A stretch of 33,026 nt of DNA. Source: Lachnospiraceae bacterium. GTDB lineage: Bacteria; Bacillota; Clostridia; Lachnospirales; Lachnospiraceae. Each line of letters begins with the position of its first letter. Within the stretch, counting starts at the first letter, position 1. Both the position numbers and the translations under genes were made by a program. Under the pieces are notes generated by a model that did not search any database, was not told the DNA's origin, and saw only the letters and a program-made list of their open reading frames with translations. The stretch spans positions 1 to 33,026 of the forward strand of contig JAFTFD010000318.1 of assembly GCA_017449745.1 (NCBI GenBank). Reading direction: 5' to 3'. Below, piece after piece: positions 18,152 through 27,579 of the stretch.

Positions 18152-18201
18152 TATGTCTTTCTCGTTCGTATAATTTCTGCGAATTGGGTCTGATACAACA
18201 A

Positions 18202-18245
18202 AACAGAGACGGTCATGTGCGCTATAAACTGGTGCACATGACCGT
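18202..18245 (-). terminator. Terminator at the end of the GH3 locus
   Basis: Perfect 12-bp arms (18209-18220 and 18234-18245, ACGGTCATGTGC and its complement) enclose a 13-nt loop. The minus strand continues CTCTGTTTTGTTG. It lies between the convergent LysR and GH3 genes and may serve both, though the plus-strand side lacks a T-run. Confidence 0.7.
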
Positions 18246-18265
18246 CCCCGCAGCAGCCTGCATTC

Positions 18266-20537
18266 TTATTTCAGGCTGAATCCCGCCTGATTCCGCGTCT
18301 CGGAGTCCTCTCCGATCCATATGGTAAAGGATCCCTTTTCGAGAATGCGTTTTCCATCGGGACCTGTGTACGCCAGCATGGCAGGAGTGACAGCAAACGA
18401 GACTGTTTTTTTCTCTCTCGATGCAAGGGAAATCCTCTTGAATGCTTTCAGCTCTCTTCCAGGTCTTGCAAGTGAAGAGACATCATCCCGCAGATACATC
18501 TGTATGACCGCTGTGCCTGCGCGCTCCGATAAATTTTCTATTTCCGCTCCGGCTGTAAGAAGAACACTCTCTTCATCGTCCGGGTCAAATGCCCCCTCAA
18601 TCTGAGCCCTGGAAACACCTGCATCGGAGATGGAAAAACGGCTGTAGGAGAGTCCGTATCCGAACGGAAACAGCGGCCGGTTCGGTGAATCCAAATAAGC
18701 CGACACATAGTTCGGCTCATCCAGAACAGGATCCTTGGGACGGCCGGTTCGCAGCTGATTGTAATACACCGGGATTTGTCCGACACTGACCGGTATGCTC
18801 ATGGAAAGCTTCCCTGAAAAGTTCACGCATCCCGTCAGCACATCCATCACTCCATGTCCGCCCTCAGTGCCGGGAAGCCAGGCCATGACCACGCTCCTAC
18901 TGCAGAGGCAGACTTCCCGCAGATCAAGGGGACGCCCGCCGAAAACGACAGTGACGATATTGCGGTTGACTTCATATATCGCCTTCAGGAGCTCCACCTG
19001 GTTTTCTGGGAGCGTGATATCTCCCCGGCTAGCACCTTCACCACTGAGACTCCTGTGCTCACCAAGGAGCATGACGACTGTATCTGCATCTTTCGCATTC
19101 CGAACCGCTGCAGCCAGCATGTCATCCTCTTCCTTTGAAGGAAGCTTCCACGCAAAAACCCCTTTGCGCAGATCCTCGACTGAGCTCTCCCTGCTCTTTG
19201 CCAGAACATCCTCCCTGGTATCCAGACGGCACCCCTGCGAATATGTAAACGAATATTCCTCAAGCTCTCCGGCCGCCTTCAGAAGGGTGACAGTGTCTCC
19301 TGTTTTTGCGGTTGGCGACCACGCGCTGAACAGCTCCTCACATTTCAGATACGGTCCGATCAGGGCGGTCTGCCTATCCTTTTTCAGAGGAAGCAGGGAC
19401 TTTTCTCCCTCGTTCTTCAGAAGCACCAGGCTCTCGCATACGGCCTTGCGGGCTGCACTCCGATGTTCAGTGCACAGAATAACATGGGAATCCGTTTTCC
19501 CGAATGCTCCCCGATATGGGTCTTCGAACAGGCCCAGCCTGCTTTTCAGACGGAGGACACGCATAACCGAGCGATCTAAATCCTCTTCGCTGATCTTTCC
19601 TTCCTCAACCAGCTCCGGGAGATATCTGTTATATGCCATAGAGCACATGTCAATATCCACACCTGCCTGAAAGGCAGTCAGCGCAGCCTCTTTAAGATCG
19701 GCACAGATACCATGCTTAACCATCTCGGCTATTGCCGCCCAATCAGTGATAATGACGCCATCTTAGTTCCATTCCTTTCTCAGGACATCCTTCAGAAGCC
19801 AGTCATTGGCAGCAGAAGGGGTCCCGTTCAGCGTCTGAAAGGAGCTCATCACCATATCCGCGCCCTCATCAGCAGCGGCCCGGTAGGCAGGAGGAAAAAT
19901 ACTCCCGCAGCGTATGCTCTGAGAGCTCACTGTTCTGATAGTCGCGTCCTCCATCCGGTGCGCCATAGGCTGCGAAATGTTTGATACAGGCGCTTACACG
20001 CTCATCTGGATGATGCTCTGCTTTCTCTCCCTGCAGCCCCTTTACCATCGCCTTACCGAGAACACCGTTCAGATAAGGATCCTCCCCTGTGGACTCCAGG
20101 ACTCGCCCCCATCTGGGGTCACGGACCAGATCCAGCATCGGAGAGAAAGCCACATGAATTCCCTCCGCAGAGGACTCTGCCGCGGAAATACGCATCATCT
20201 CCTCGGCACCGGCAGGATCAAACGAAGCTCCCATTCCCAGTGGAATCGGAAAGACCGTTCGGTATCCATGGATCACATCCATCATGAATAGAATGGGGAT
20301 ATGATGCGGGTGATTCGCCATGCAGCGCTCCTGCACCTCTTTTACGTGTTCCTGCCCATAGATATAAAGCGTGCTGCCCATCATGGCCAGCTCTTCCTCT
20401 GTCAGATCATCCCGCACGTCAGTTCCGACGATCTCTGCACCTTCTACATAAAAAAGACCAGGTGCCTGCGTCAACTGAAATGCTTTTTCTTTTAGCGTCA
20501 TGCTTTCAAGTAATCCCTGCAGCTTCTCTTCTTTCAC
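18266..20537 (-). pseudogene. GH3 beta-glucosidase (BglX-like), broken by a frameshift and a stop codon
   Basis: About 757 codons' worth of a family 3 glycoside hydrolase. The N-terminal TIM-barrel part is clear (MMDVIHGYRTVFPIPLG, DPRWGRVLESTGEDPYL). The nucleophile region IITDWAA lies just after the second lesion. The C-terminal part has the SGEGASR acid/base region, a PA14-less second domain and a fibronectin-III end. Lesion 1: the frame changes in a run of five A on the plus strand (19895-19899; five T in the gene). Removing one T restores YFPPAYRAAADEGA. Lesion 2: a TAA at 19763-19765 interrupts LRKEWN-stop-DGVIITDW, where relatives have Tyr or Phe. The frame then stays open to the end. 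The start is GTG with AAAGGA 7 nt upstream. Two independent lesions make a real pseudogene likely, although the homopolymer one could be a sequencing error. Confidence 0.9.
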
Positions 20538-20566
20538 AAAAGTTTCCTTTCCTGATTTTAAAAAAG

Positions 20567-20601
20567 AAAAAGTTCACGCTGAAGAAACGTGAACTTTTTT
20601 T
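20567..20601 (-). terminator. Terminator after the LacI gene
   Basis: Perfect 12-bp arms (20567-20578 and 20588-20599, AAAAAGTTCACG and its complement) enclose a 9-nt loop, with T-rich flanks on both strands. It lies 14 nt past the lacI-family stop and 30 nt before the GH3 start, so GH3 would depend on readthrough or a promoter I cannot see. Confidence 0.85.
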
Positions 20602-20614
20602 GCAGTACAAACGA

Positions 20615-21640
20615 TCAGCAACTCTCTCCCGGTATGAAACCGGGAAAGACATACTTTACGATCTTCTCCCCATTTGGAGTACCCATTGCCTCTCTTATTA
20701 TCTCACAAGTCTCACTGGCCGCAGCCTCCATCGGAATGGTAATGGATGTCAGCGACGGCGTACAGAACTCCTGAAAATTCAGGTTATAAACATCCGAAGC
20801 TGCTACCCTCATTTCTTCCGGCACCTTTACCCCCATATCATGCAGGGCCCGCATCACGCCAAATGCCATTCGCTCCGAACCACAATAGATACAGTCAAAA
20901 TGCCTGTCTCTCAAATCGACATTTCGTTTAGCCCATTCATAGCCGCCTTCAATAGAACCGACACTGTAATCCCTGGTATCATAAATGGAAACCCCCTGCT
21001 TTTTTCCAATAGTGTCCAGTTTTTCCATGTCAATAAAATCGCCACTTTGGCAAAGCGCCAGCTTGCTCTGACCATGCTCACGCATACTTGTCATTATACG
21101 GTCCATGCAATTCAGATTTCCCATGTCCACTATATGAATCACATTTGGCCCTTCTGAGGTATCCTCCTTTCGGGGCGCGACATTGATGATGGGCCCCTGG
21201 AACGAACAGTTTTTTAAGAATTCCAGGTCCTCCTGTCTAGCTGAATAGACCACTGCAGCATGGAAACGATTTCCGGCAAACAATCTCCTGCGAGCTTTCA
21301 GATCCCCAAGATTATAAAAATAAATAATCGGCATCATGTGAAGACCCTGATCCCTGACATATGCCTGAAAGCCTTGCAAAAATCGCAGAAGCAATGTCTC
21401 TCTGGGATGCTCTTCCCAGAAAATCCCCACCATAACTGTATCGTCCCGTTCATTCTCCTGCGCGGCCCGGAGGCGTCGCGCCTCCAGATTGACCTGATAT
21501 CCCATCCGCTCGGCAGTACGCAGTACTTTGTCCTGTGTTTCCTTGGAAATTTTACGCTTCTGCGCATCTCCTCTCAGAACAATGGATACTGTGCTGGGAG
21601 AAACCCCTACCACCTGTGACAATTCTTTGATTGTTACCAT
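20615..21640 (-). CDS. LacI family transcriptional regulator
   Basis: A 341-residue LacI/GalR-type regulator. The helix-turn-helix is at residues 3-22 (TIKELSQVVGVSPSTVSIVL), with a hinge helix at about 50-58 (LEARRLRAA). The effector domain (PBP-like, about 70-340) includes DCIYCGSERMAFGVMRALHD, the usual cofactor or inducer pocket region. It is the seventh gene of the transporter operon, 63 nt after the hydrolase gene, and has its own terminator. Two 16-bp operators with a central CG at the head of this operon (29305-29320 and 29360-29375) are its probable targets, making a self-limiting circuit. The inducer is probably a sugar or glycoside, judging from the neighbouring GH3 gene. Confidence 0.93.
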   Translation of the reverse strand: MVTIKELSQVVGVSPSTVSIVLRGDAQKRKISKETQDKVLRTAERMGYQVNLEARRLRAAQENERDDTVMVGIFWEEHPRETLLLRFLQGFQAYVRDQGLHMMPIIYFYNLGDLKARRRLFAGNRFHAAVVYSARQEDLEFLKNCSFQGPIINVAPRKEDTSEGPNVIHIVDMGNLNCMDRIMTSMREHGQSKLALCQSGDFIDMEKLDTIGKKQGVSIYDTRDYSVGSIEGGYEWAKRNVDLRDRHFDCIYCGSERMAFGVMRALHDMGVKVPEEMRVAASDVYNLNFQEFCTPSLTSITIPMEAAASETCEIIREAMGTPNGEKIVKYVFPGFIPGESC

Positions 21641-21703
21641 CCGTCCTCATTTCCGGCTTTGGCAGCAGGCACTTCGTATACCTCTGCGCCTGCTGCTAAC
21701 CTG

Positions 21704-23398
21704 CTATCTTCCAACGGGCAGTTCCAGAAAGCTGTCTTCTCCCAAGCAGATCTCCTGCTGTGCCTTTTTTGTCATCTCCCGGTCCGACCAGATCCCCGCA
21801 TAATTGCTGTGAACAGCATACTGGGGGAAATCGGAGGAAGAAATATCAATCCGGATCCGGCTTCCCTTTCGGATCGTCCACAAAATATCCCAGAAATTGA
21901 TACTGACCAACACTTGATCGCCAGGCTGATAAATCTGTCCTTCTGCCATATCCGCCGCTATTGTAGTAATCCCTGTACGGATATTATAAGCCTTTCCTTC
22001 CGGAAATACCTCACAGATTTTTGCTGTAAACGCGGTATCCTCCGCATCTGTCCTGACCTTCAGCCGCACATGCATTGCTCCCCCGACAGGGAGGTCTTCC
22101 TGGAGCGGGGCACTGACAAAGCTGATGACGTCCGGACGGTAATCCGTTTCCGGCTGCAAAAGACTGCCTGCTTCCATGATCGTTGTGAGCACACTCTCCG
22201 CACCATGCGTCGGGCATGGGTTCTCCGGGTCATATTCATAAATGATGCTCTGCTGCCCCTCAGCGGGTCTTGCCAACAGCGACCGGTCTGCCTGCAGGTA
22301 CAGCTTCTTATTTCGGCTGCTTACAGGAGGCCATACCGGCAGTTCTCTCCACTGGTCCTCCCGCATGATATAAGTGCGTATTCTTTTTGACGGAAGCTCT
22401 TTATTTTTGAGAATCATCTCAAACCACTCTAAGAGGCGCCTGACATCTCCATTTTCGATATGTCTCTGCTCCCCCCACTCGATGCATTCCATGGACATAT
22501 GATTCCAGCAGCCGATATCCAGCCAGCAGTGCTCCCTATTTTCCGCATTCAGGGCCTGCCAGGTATTCATCGCGCTCCCGAAATGGTGATCGTACCAGGA
22601 TTCAACGATATATACCGGAACGGTAGTCTTTGAAGGTATCTCCTCCAGCATTTTCCAGAAACCATGCTGCCAGTACGGGTCACTTCTTTTCGTCGAATGA
22701 ATCCAGTCCTGATACCAGTCCAGTCTTCCACCCCATAAGGCCTCATCCACCCCGGCATGCGGGCGGAACCGGCAGCTCTCAAGGTAATCCGCCTCCACCG
22801 GATGACCGGCATTTGACATCGCCCACCCAGTCAGGACATCGTGCCGGAAAAGCCTCTTCTCATAAGCGGACTTAAACCGGTCTGTCCCGTAAACGGTCAG
22901 CATCATGCCCTTTACCTTCTCCGGAACCGCATCCGCGATCGCCCAGCCGGTCAGTGCCAGATAGCTTGCTCCAAAATAGCCGATACTCTCGGCCCATTCC
23001 TGATCGTTAAGCCAGTTCAAGGTCGCTATTCCATCGGGTCTTTCGTTGACGTTCGGCTCCCATATACCCTCGCTTTTTCCTGTTCCGCGGCAGGCCTGAA
23101 CAACATAGCCGTACCCTCGCTTTGCAAGTTCCTCTCCATATACCTGCTCCATCGGCAGTTGATTCGGATAGCAGCTTCGCTGGATCAGTACCGGAAAGCG
23201 TTCCAGCCCTGACGGTTTATAGACCAGTGTGTAGAGCTTTACGCCATCCGGCATAGAAAGATAGAACTCTTCTACACTGTACGAGGTCCCTTCAGCGGCA
23301 GCGCTGCAGGCAGCAAACTGCTTTCTGATATCCTCCGCCACCTGCCGCATCCGCTCTTCCATTTCCTCCTGCAGCTTTTTCCTCTCCTGCTCTGTCAT
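21704..23398 (-). CDS. CocE/NonD family hydrolase (X-Pro dipeptidyl-peptidase S15 type)
   Basis: Alpha/beta hydrolase of the CocE/S15 group, which cleaves esters, amides or X-Pro peptides. Numbering from the alternative ATG at 23467, the triad is readable: S168 in GYFGASYLA, D293 in ESWYDHHFG and H323 in CWNHMS. A C-terminal jelly-roll follows (about 430-587, with SINFWDILWTIRKGSRIRID). No signal peptide is visible, so it acts inside the cell on material brought in by the adjacent Opp transporter. The ATG at 23398 is preferred because it has AAAGGAAAAGAG upstream and the family alignment begins later. The ATG at 23467 would add 23 charged residues with a poor RBS. Either start lies directly after the OppF gene. 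The true substrate is unknown. Confidence 0.85.
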   Translation of the reverse strand: MTEQERKKLQEEMEERMRQVAEDIRKQFAACSAAAEGTSYSVEEFYLSMPDGVKLYTLVYKPSGLERFPVLIQRSCYPNQLPMEQVYGEELAKRGYGYVVQACRGTGKSEGIWEPNVNERPDGIATLNWLNDQEWAESIGYFGASYLALTGWAIADAVPEKVKGMMLTVYGTDRFKSAYEKRLFRHDVLTGWAMSNAGHPVEADYLESCRFRPHAGVDEALWGGRLDWYQDWIHSTKRSDPYWQHGFWKMLEEIPSKTTVPVYIVESWYDHHFGSAMNTWQALNAENREHCWLDIGCWNHMSMECIEWGEQRHIENGDVRRLLEWFEMILKNKELPSKRIRTYIMREDQWRELPVWPPVSSRNKKLYLQADRSLLARPAEGQQSIIYEYDPENPCPTHGAESVLTTIMEAGSLLQPETDYRPDVISFVSAPLQEDLPVGGAMHVRLKVRTDAEDTAFTAKICEVFPEGKAYNIRTGITTIAADMAEGQIYQPGDQVLVSINFWDILWTIRKGSRIRIDISSSDFPQYAVHSNYAGIWSDREMTKKAQQEICLGEDSFLELPVGR

Positions 23399-23468
23399 CA
23401 CAATCTCTTTTCCTTTTTTCTCTTTTGAAGTGTCTGAGAATATCTCATCATCCCAGTCATGGATCACT

Positions 23469-24422
23469 CTAGACTCTGGTACAGGCTACAAAATGCCCTG
23501 GCTCCACTTCCTTAAGAGGAATATCGCTTCCCCTGCAGGATTCCGTTGCATACGGGCATCTGGCCGCAAACCTGCACCCGGGTGCTGGATCTATAGGGCT
23601 TGTCAGCTCGCCGCGCATCACCTCTGTAGAAAGCTTCCTGGCTTTAAGGCTCGGAATCGGGACCGCATTCAGAAGCCCCTGCGTATACGGATGCATGGGA
23701 TTTGCAAACAGCTCTTTTGTCTTTGCATACTCGACGCATTGCCCCAGATACATGACCATGATCTCATGGCTGATATGCTTGACGACACTCAGATCATGGG
23801 TAATAAAAATATAAGTCAGCTTCTTTTCATCCTGCAGATCCATCAGAAGATTCAGGATCTGTGCCTGGATGGAAACATCCAGCGCGGATACCGGCTCGTC
23901 GCAGACAATGAACTCCGAATCCATCGCAAGGGCCCTGCCGATCCCGATCCTCTGGCGTCTTCCTCCGTCGAGCTCATGGGAAAAGCTGTCCGCATACATT
24001 TCCGAAAGGCCGACCGTCTTCATGATCGTCCGGACCTTTTGCTCATATTCATCACGACTGCCAAAGGCCTTGTATATTTTCAGCGGCTCTCCGATCAGGT
24101 CGCGGACGCTCTGGCGCGGATCCAGACTTCCAGACGGATCCTGGAATATCATCTGCATCCTCTGACGCAGGGGCTTGAGCTCCTTTGGCGACATCGTGGT
24201 AATATCCGTCCCATCATAGATTATTTTTCCGCCTGTTACATCATACAGCCGCAGCAACACTTTTCCCAGTGTTGATTTTCCGCAGCCGCTCTCTCCCACG
24301 ACGCCGAGAGTCGTCCCTTTTCTGATCTTAAAATTGACGCCGTCTACAGCATGAAGCTGCCCTTTCCCGACGCTGAAATATTTTTTCAGATCAATAGCTT
24401 CCACTAAGACTTTATCTTCCAT
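23469..24422 (-). CDS. Oligopeptide-type ABC transporter ATP-binding protein, OppF/DppF
   Basis: One of two ATPases driving the importer. Walker A is GESGCGKST (43-51), the Q-loop is FQDPSGSLDPR and Walker B is FIVCDEPVSALD (171-182). The signature reads LDGGRRQ (151-157) in place of LSGGQ/R, a substitution I associate with clostridial OppF proteins. The C-terminal oligo_HPY region follows (NPMHPYTQGLLNAVP, then a C-x7-C pair around CRFAARCPYATESC). There are 122 nt with no gene between it and oppD, and GTGAGG supports its start. Confidence 0.92.
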   Translation of the reverse strand: MEDKVLVEAIDLKKYFSVGKGQLHAVDGVNFKIRKGTTLGVVGESGCGKSTLGKVLLRLYDVTGGKIIYDGTDITTMSPKELKPLRQRMQMIFQDPSGSLDPRQSVRDLIGEPLKIYKAFGSRDEYEQKVRTIMKTVGLSEMYADSFSHELDGGRRQRIGIGRALAMDSEFIVCDEPVSALDVSIQAQILNLLMDLQDEKKLTYIFITHDLSVVKHISHEIMVMYLGQCVEYAKTKELFANPMHPYTQGLLNAVPIPSLKARKLSTEVMRGELTSPIDPAPGCRFAARCPYATESCRGSDIPLKEVEPGHFVACTRV

Positions 24423-24544
24423 ATGATCTTTTACCTCACATGATGAAATCGTGCGCTCTTTCTCTTGCCCTCATAAAATGCCAGGTCCAGATACTGGGAT
24501 ATGTATGAAAGCACCCACGCGCAGTCATCCCAACAGTACGCTGT

Positions 24545-25513
24545 TTATCCTTCATAGCGCATGCAACGGATCTTATGACCCGGGGAAACCTCCCGCATTT
24601 CCTGTTTCTTCTTACAGGCTTCGGTTGCATACTTGCAGCGCTCCCGAAAACGGCAGCCTTCAATCTTTACTGTCGGATCCGCAACTGCTCCCTCAATCGC
24701 CTCCAGTCTGTCCGTCTCCACGTCAAGATTCGGAATAGCATTGAACAGCCCCTGTGTATATGGATGCCTCTGGGAGGATTCAAATATATCCTCCGCGCTG
24801 CCGGATTCAACTGCTTCTCCGGCATACATGACGATAACCTTTTCACAGGTCTGCGCCACGACGCCCAGATCGTGTGTGATCAGGACCATTGCCGTTCCCA
24901 GGCGCTTTTGAAGTTCATTGATCAGGCCGAGCATCTGTGCCTGGATCGTGACATCCAGCGCGGTCGTAGGCTCGTCGGCCAGGATCAGCTTTGGTTCGCA
25001 GGCAAGTGCGATGGCAATTACAATGCGTTGTTTCATGCCGCCGGAAAACTGATGCGGAAACTCGACCTTTCTGTTTGACGGGATGCCGACCAGATTCATC
25101 ATTTCATCCACACGGGCCTCCAGCTCGGCCTTGCTCTGCTCTGGATGATGGATCCGCAGAACCTCCATGATCTGTGCGCCTACAGTCATCACAGGGTTCA
25201 GCGCAGACATCGGATCCTGGAAAATCATGGAAGCTGTCGCCCCGCGCATGCTTCGAAGTTTCTCTTCCGAAGCCTCCAGCATATCCACTCCGTCCAGAGT
25301 GATCGATCCGTCTGTGACAAAACCGATCCCCTCCGGCAGAAGCTGCATGACACTGAGCGCTGTAGATGTTTTTCCCGCCCCTGTTTCGCCTACCAGTCCC
25401 AGGGTCTCTCCGTAATTCAGTTCCAGATCCAGCCCGTTGACGGCATAGATAGTTGCAATTTCCGTCTCATATTCCACTGAAAGATTCTTTATTTCCAGCA
25501 ATTTCTCACTCAT
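24545..25513 (-). CDS. Oligopeptide-type ABC transporter ATP-binding protein, OppD/DppD
   Basis: The second ATPase of the importer, pairing with OppF. Walker A is GETGAGKTS (42-50), the signature is FSGGMKQR and Walker B is [12 protein letters not shown]. The oligo_HPY tail has [19 protein letters not shown] and a Cys-rich end ([14 protein letters not shown]). The ATG at 25513 (MSEKLL) is preferred over the one at 25522, since the latter overlaps the OppC stop and sits 1 nt from the AGGAG box, whereas the chosen one has 10-nt spacing. Confidence 0.92.
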   Translation of the reverse strand: MSEKLLEIKNLSVEYETEIATIYAVNGLDLELNYGETLGLVGETGAGKTSTALSVMQLLPEGIGFVTDGSITLDGVDMLEASEEKLRSMRGATASMIFQDPMSALNPVMTVGAQIMEVLRIHHPEQSKAELEARVDEMMNLVGIPSNRKVEFPHQFSGGMKQRIVIAIALACEPKLILADEPTTALDVTIQAQMLGLINELQKRLGTAMVLITHDLGVVAQTCEKVIVMYAGEAVESGSAEDIFESSQRHPYTQGLFNAIPNLDVETDRLEAIEGAVADPTVKIEGCRFRERCKYATEACKKKQEMREVSPGHKIRCMRYEG

Positions 25514-25518
25514 TGGAA

Positions 25519-26442
25519 TCATGCTCCTTTCCTGCGTCTTGCTTTCCTGTGCTTTTTGGCTCCTTTGCCCAGTGTGCCTCTGAGCTTCGGATCCATGGCA
25601 TCCCGGAGCGCATCTCCGACCATGTTGAAGCAGAGCACAACCAGGATAATGGCGATACCAGGTGCAATGGCAATGACAGGCTTAGTATTCAGGAATTTAT
25701 ATCCGCCGCTGACCATAGCTCCCCAGCTTGGTGTCGGGGGTACGATTCCCATGCCCAGAAAGCTTAAGTTTGCTTCCGCCAGGATGGCTCCTCCAAGGCT
25801 TCCCGTCATAGTAACGATATTGGCAGACAGGCAGTTGGGAAGGACATGGACGATGGAATTTCTTATTTTTGATCCGCCGCAGAGAGTGCCGGCTGTTACA
25901 TAGTCCGCATTCCTTACACTGAGCACCTGCCCTCTTGTGATCCTCGCATAGCCCGGCACCATGGATATTCCGATCGCCAGACAGACATTGCCAAGTCCCT
26001 GCCCCAGGATTGCCCCGAGGAAGAGCGCCAGGATCAGCATGGGAACGGCTGACATAGCATCCATGACTCGCATGATTATTGTCTCAGTGACCCCGCCGGC
26101 AATCCCGGCAATCAGGCCAAGCGCCATTCCGATCAGGCTGGAGATGGCAACAGCGACAAAACCAACGGTAAAGGACACGCGTCCGCCATAGATGATGCGG
26201 GAGAGGATATCTCTTCCGTTCTGGTCAGTACCAAGCAGATGTTCCGGACTGCTTCCTTTAAGGACGTTGTACAGATCATCCGCATTTGGATTATATGGAG
26301 CTACCAGCGGGGCAAACACAGCCATCAGGATCATGATCAGCAGTACCGCTGTGCATACAACAATAATTTTCCGTCCGAACATGACACGGAGAATGCGGGA
26401 TGATCTAAGCTGCTGCATCAGGCTTTTTTTGTTCTTGTTCAT
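25519..26442 (-). CDS. ABC transporter permease, OppC/DppC
   Basis: Membrane permease of about 307 residues. An N-terminal anchor (about 20-45) precedes a periplasmic loop with NPNADDLYNVLKGSSPEHLLGTD, five further membrane spans, and an EAA loop (DYVTAGTLCGGSKIRNSIVH) that contacts the ATPases. The start at 26442 (MNKNKK) has GGGGGAG 8 nt upstream. An in-frame upstream ATG at 26520 would overlap the preceding gene by 65 nt and is rejected. It pairs with the upstream OppB. Confidence 0.92.
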   Translation of the reverse strand: MNKNKKSLMQQLRSSRILRVMFGRKIIVVCTAVLLIMILMAVFAPLVAPYNPNADDLYNVLKGSSPEHLLGTDQNGRDILSRIIYGGRVSFTVGFVAVAISSLIGMALGLIAGIAGGVTETIIMRVMDAMSAVPMLILALFLGAILGQGLGNVCLAIGISMVPGYARITRGQVLSVRNADYVTAGTLCGGSKIRNSIVHVLPNCLSANIVTMTGSLGGAILAEANLSFLGMGIVPPTPSWGAMVSGGYKFLNTKPVIAIAPGIAIILVVLCFNMVGDALRDAMDPKLRGTLGKGAKKHRKARRRKGA

Positions 26443-26455
26443 CTCTTTCTCCCCC

Positions 26456-27406
26456 TTATTTCGTTCTCGGATCAATGAATCCGTACAGAATATCGACAAC
26501 CAGGTTGCAGAGAGCGACAAAAATCGAGATAATCAGGACTCCGTTGGCTACCAGCATGAAATCACGGTTGCTGATCCCGTTCATCATGACGCTTCCAAGA
26601 CCGGGTATAACAAAAAGGCTCTCGATCAGGACAGTACTGCCTACCATCATTCCCAGCCTGCTTCCCATGGCTGTAACGATCGGGATCAGGGCATTGCGAA
26701 GCTGATGCTTTACAGTGATGTCTCTGTTATTCACTCCCTTTGCCCTTGCGGTTGTTACATAATCCTGCCTGATAACCTCCAGCATAGAAGATCTAGCCAG
26801 TCTCATGAAGCCGGCCATAACGCCAAGGCTCTGGATGATGATCGGCATGATCATGTGTCGCAGCCACTCGCCGAAATCACGGCTGGGCGGGACATAACCG
26901 GATGTCGGCAGCAGATGAAGCTTGAGCCCCAGCACCAGCATTCCGACCATTCCAAGCCAGAACAGGGGCATTGAAACGCCTACGTTCGCGAAAAAACAGA
27001 CTACGCTGTCGATCCATGTCCCTCTCTTTTTTGCCGCCAGAACACCAAGGCCTACTCCAAGAACTGTACCTAAAATAAAGGCTGGCACAACCATCGTCAG
27101 TGTCGTCCCAAGGCGTGGAAGCAGGATATCCGCAATTTCGGACTGATAGCTGATGGACTGCCCCATGGTTCCTCGAAAGAGCCCCCCGATCCAGCTCAGG
27201 TACTGTACAATGACCGGCCGGTCAAAACCATACAGATGTGTGTAGTACTCGATCTGCTCCTCGGTTGCTGTTGCGCCCAGATAGTTGGCGACCGGGTTTC
27301 CGGGCACCAGCTGAATCAGGGTGAAGACGAAGAGCGTCACAATCAGAATGGTAATGCAACTCTGGATAAAGCGTTTTAATACCATTTTCAATATGTTTTT
27401 GCTCAT
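26456..27406 (-). CDS. ABC transporter permease, OppB/DppB
   Basis: Membrane permease of 316 residues. The first span is at about 13-33 and is followed by the family sequence LVPGNPVANYLG. The EAA loop reads DYVTTARAKGVNNRDITVKH and the end IVDILYGFIDPRTK is typical of OppB. It is separated from the binding-protein gene by 173 nt containing a strong hairpin. GGAGTG 9 nt before the ATG supports the start. Confidence 0.93.
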   Translation of the reverse strand: MSKNILKMVLKRFIQSCITILIVTLFVFTLIQLVPGNPVANYLGATATEEQIEYYTHLYGFDRPVIVQYLSWIGGLFRGTMGQSISYQSEIADILLPRLGTTLTMVVPAFILGTVLGVGLGVLAAKKRGTWIDSVVCFFANVGVSMPLFWLGMVGMLVLGLKLHLLPTSGYVPPSRDFGEWLRHMIMPIIIQSLGVMAGFMRLARSSMLEVIRQDYVTTARAKGVNNRDITVKHQLRNALIPIVTAMGSRLGMMVGSTVLIESLFVIPGLGSVMMNGISNRDFMLVANGVLIISIFVALCNLVVDILYGFIDPRTK

Positions 27407-27440
27407 GTTATTTCACTCCGTATTTGTCCTCCTGCGGATA

Positions 27441-27490
27441 CAAAGACCCCTGTACGGTTCATTACATACTATTCCCGTACAGGGGCTTTG
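27441..27490 (-). other. Intercistronic hairpin between binding protein and permease genes
   Basis: Arms of 16 bp (CAAAGCCCCTGTACGG pairs with its complement, one extra A bulged) enclose a 17-nt loop. The minus strand has only TCTTTG after it, so full termination is unlikely. Such stems commonly protect the binding-protein mRNA and lower expression of the membrane genes. Confidence 0.65.
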
Positions 27491-27579
27491 TGTCAGCACA
27501 CGTAACAAAGCAGGCTATTTATACGTCCTATTCGAACGAAAACGGCTGCCTAAATTCCTCTGGATGTCATCAGGCCGGA

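Noticed and set aside
25514-25522. Upstream ATG at 25522 as the OppD start
   Set aside because: It overlaps the OppC stop and lies only 1 nt from the ribosome binding site.
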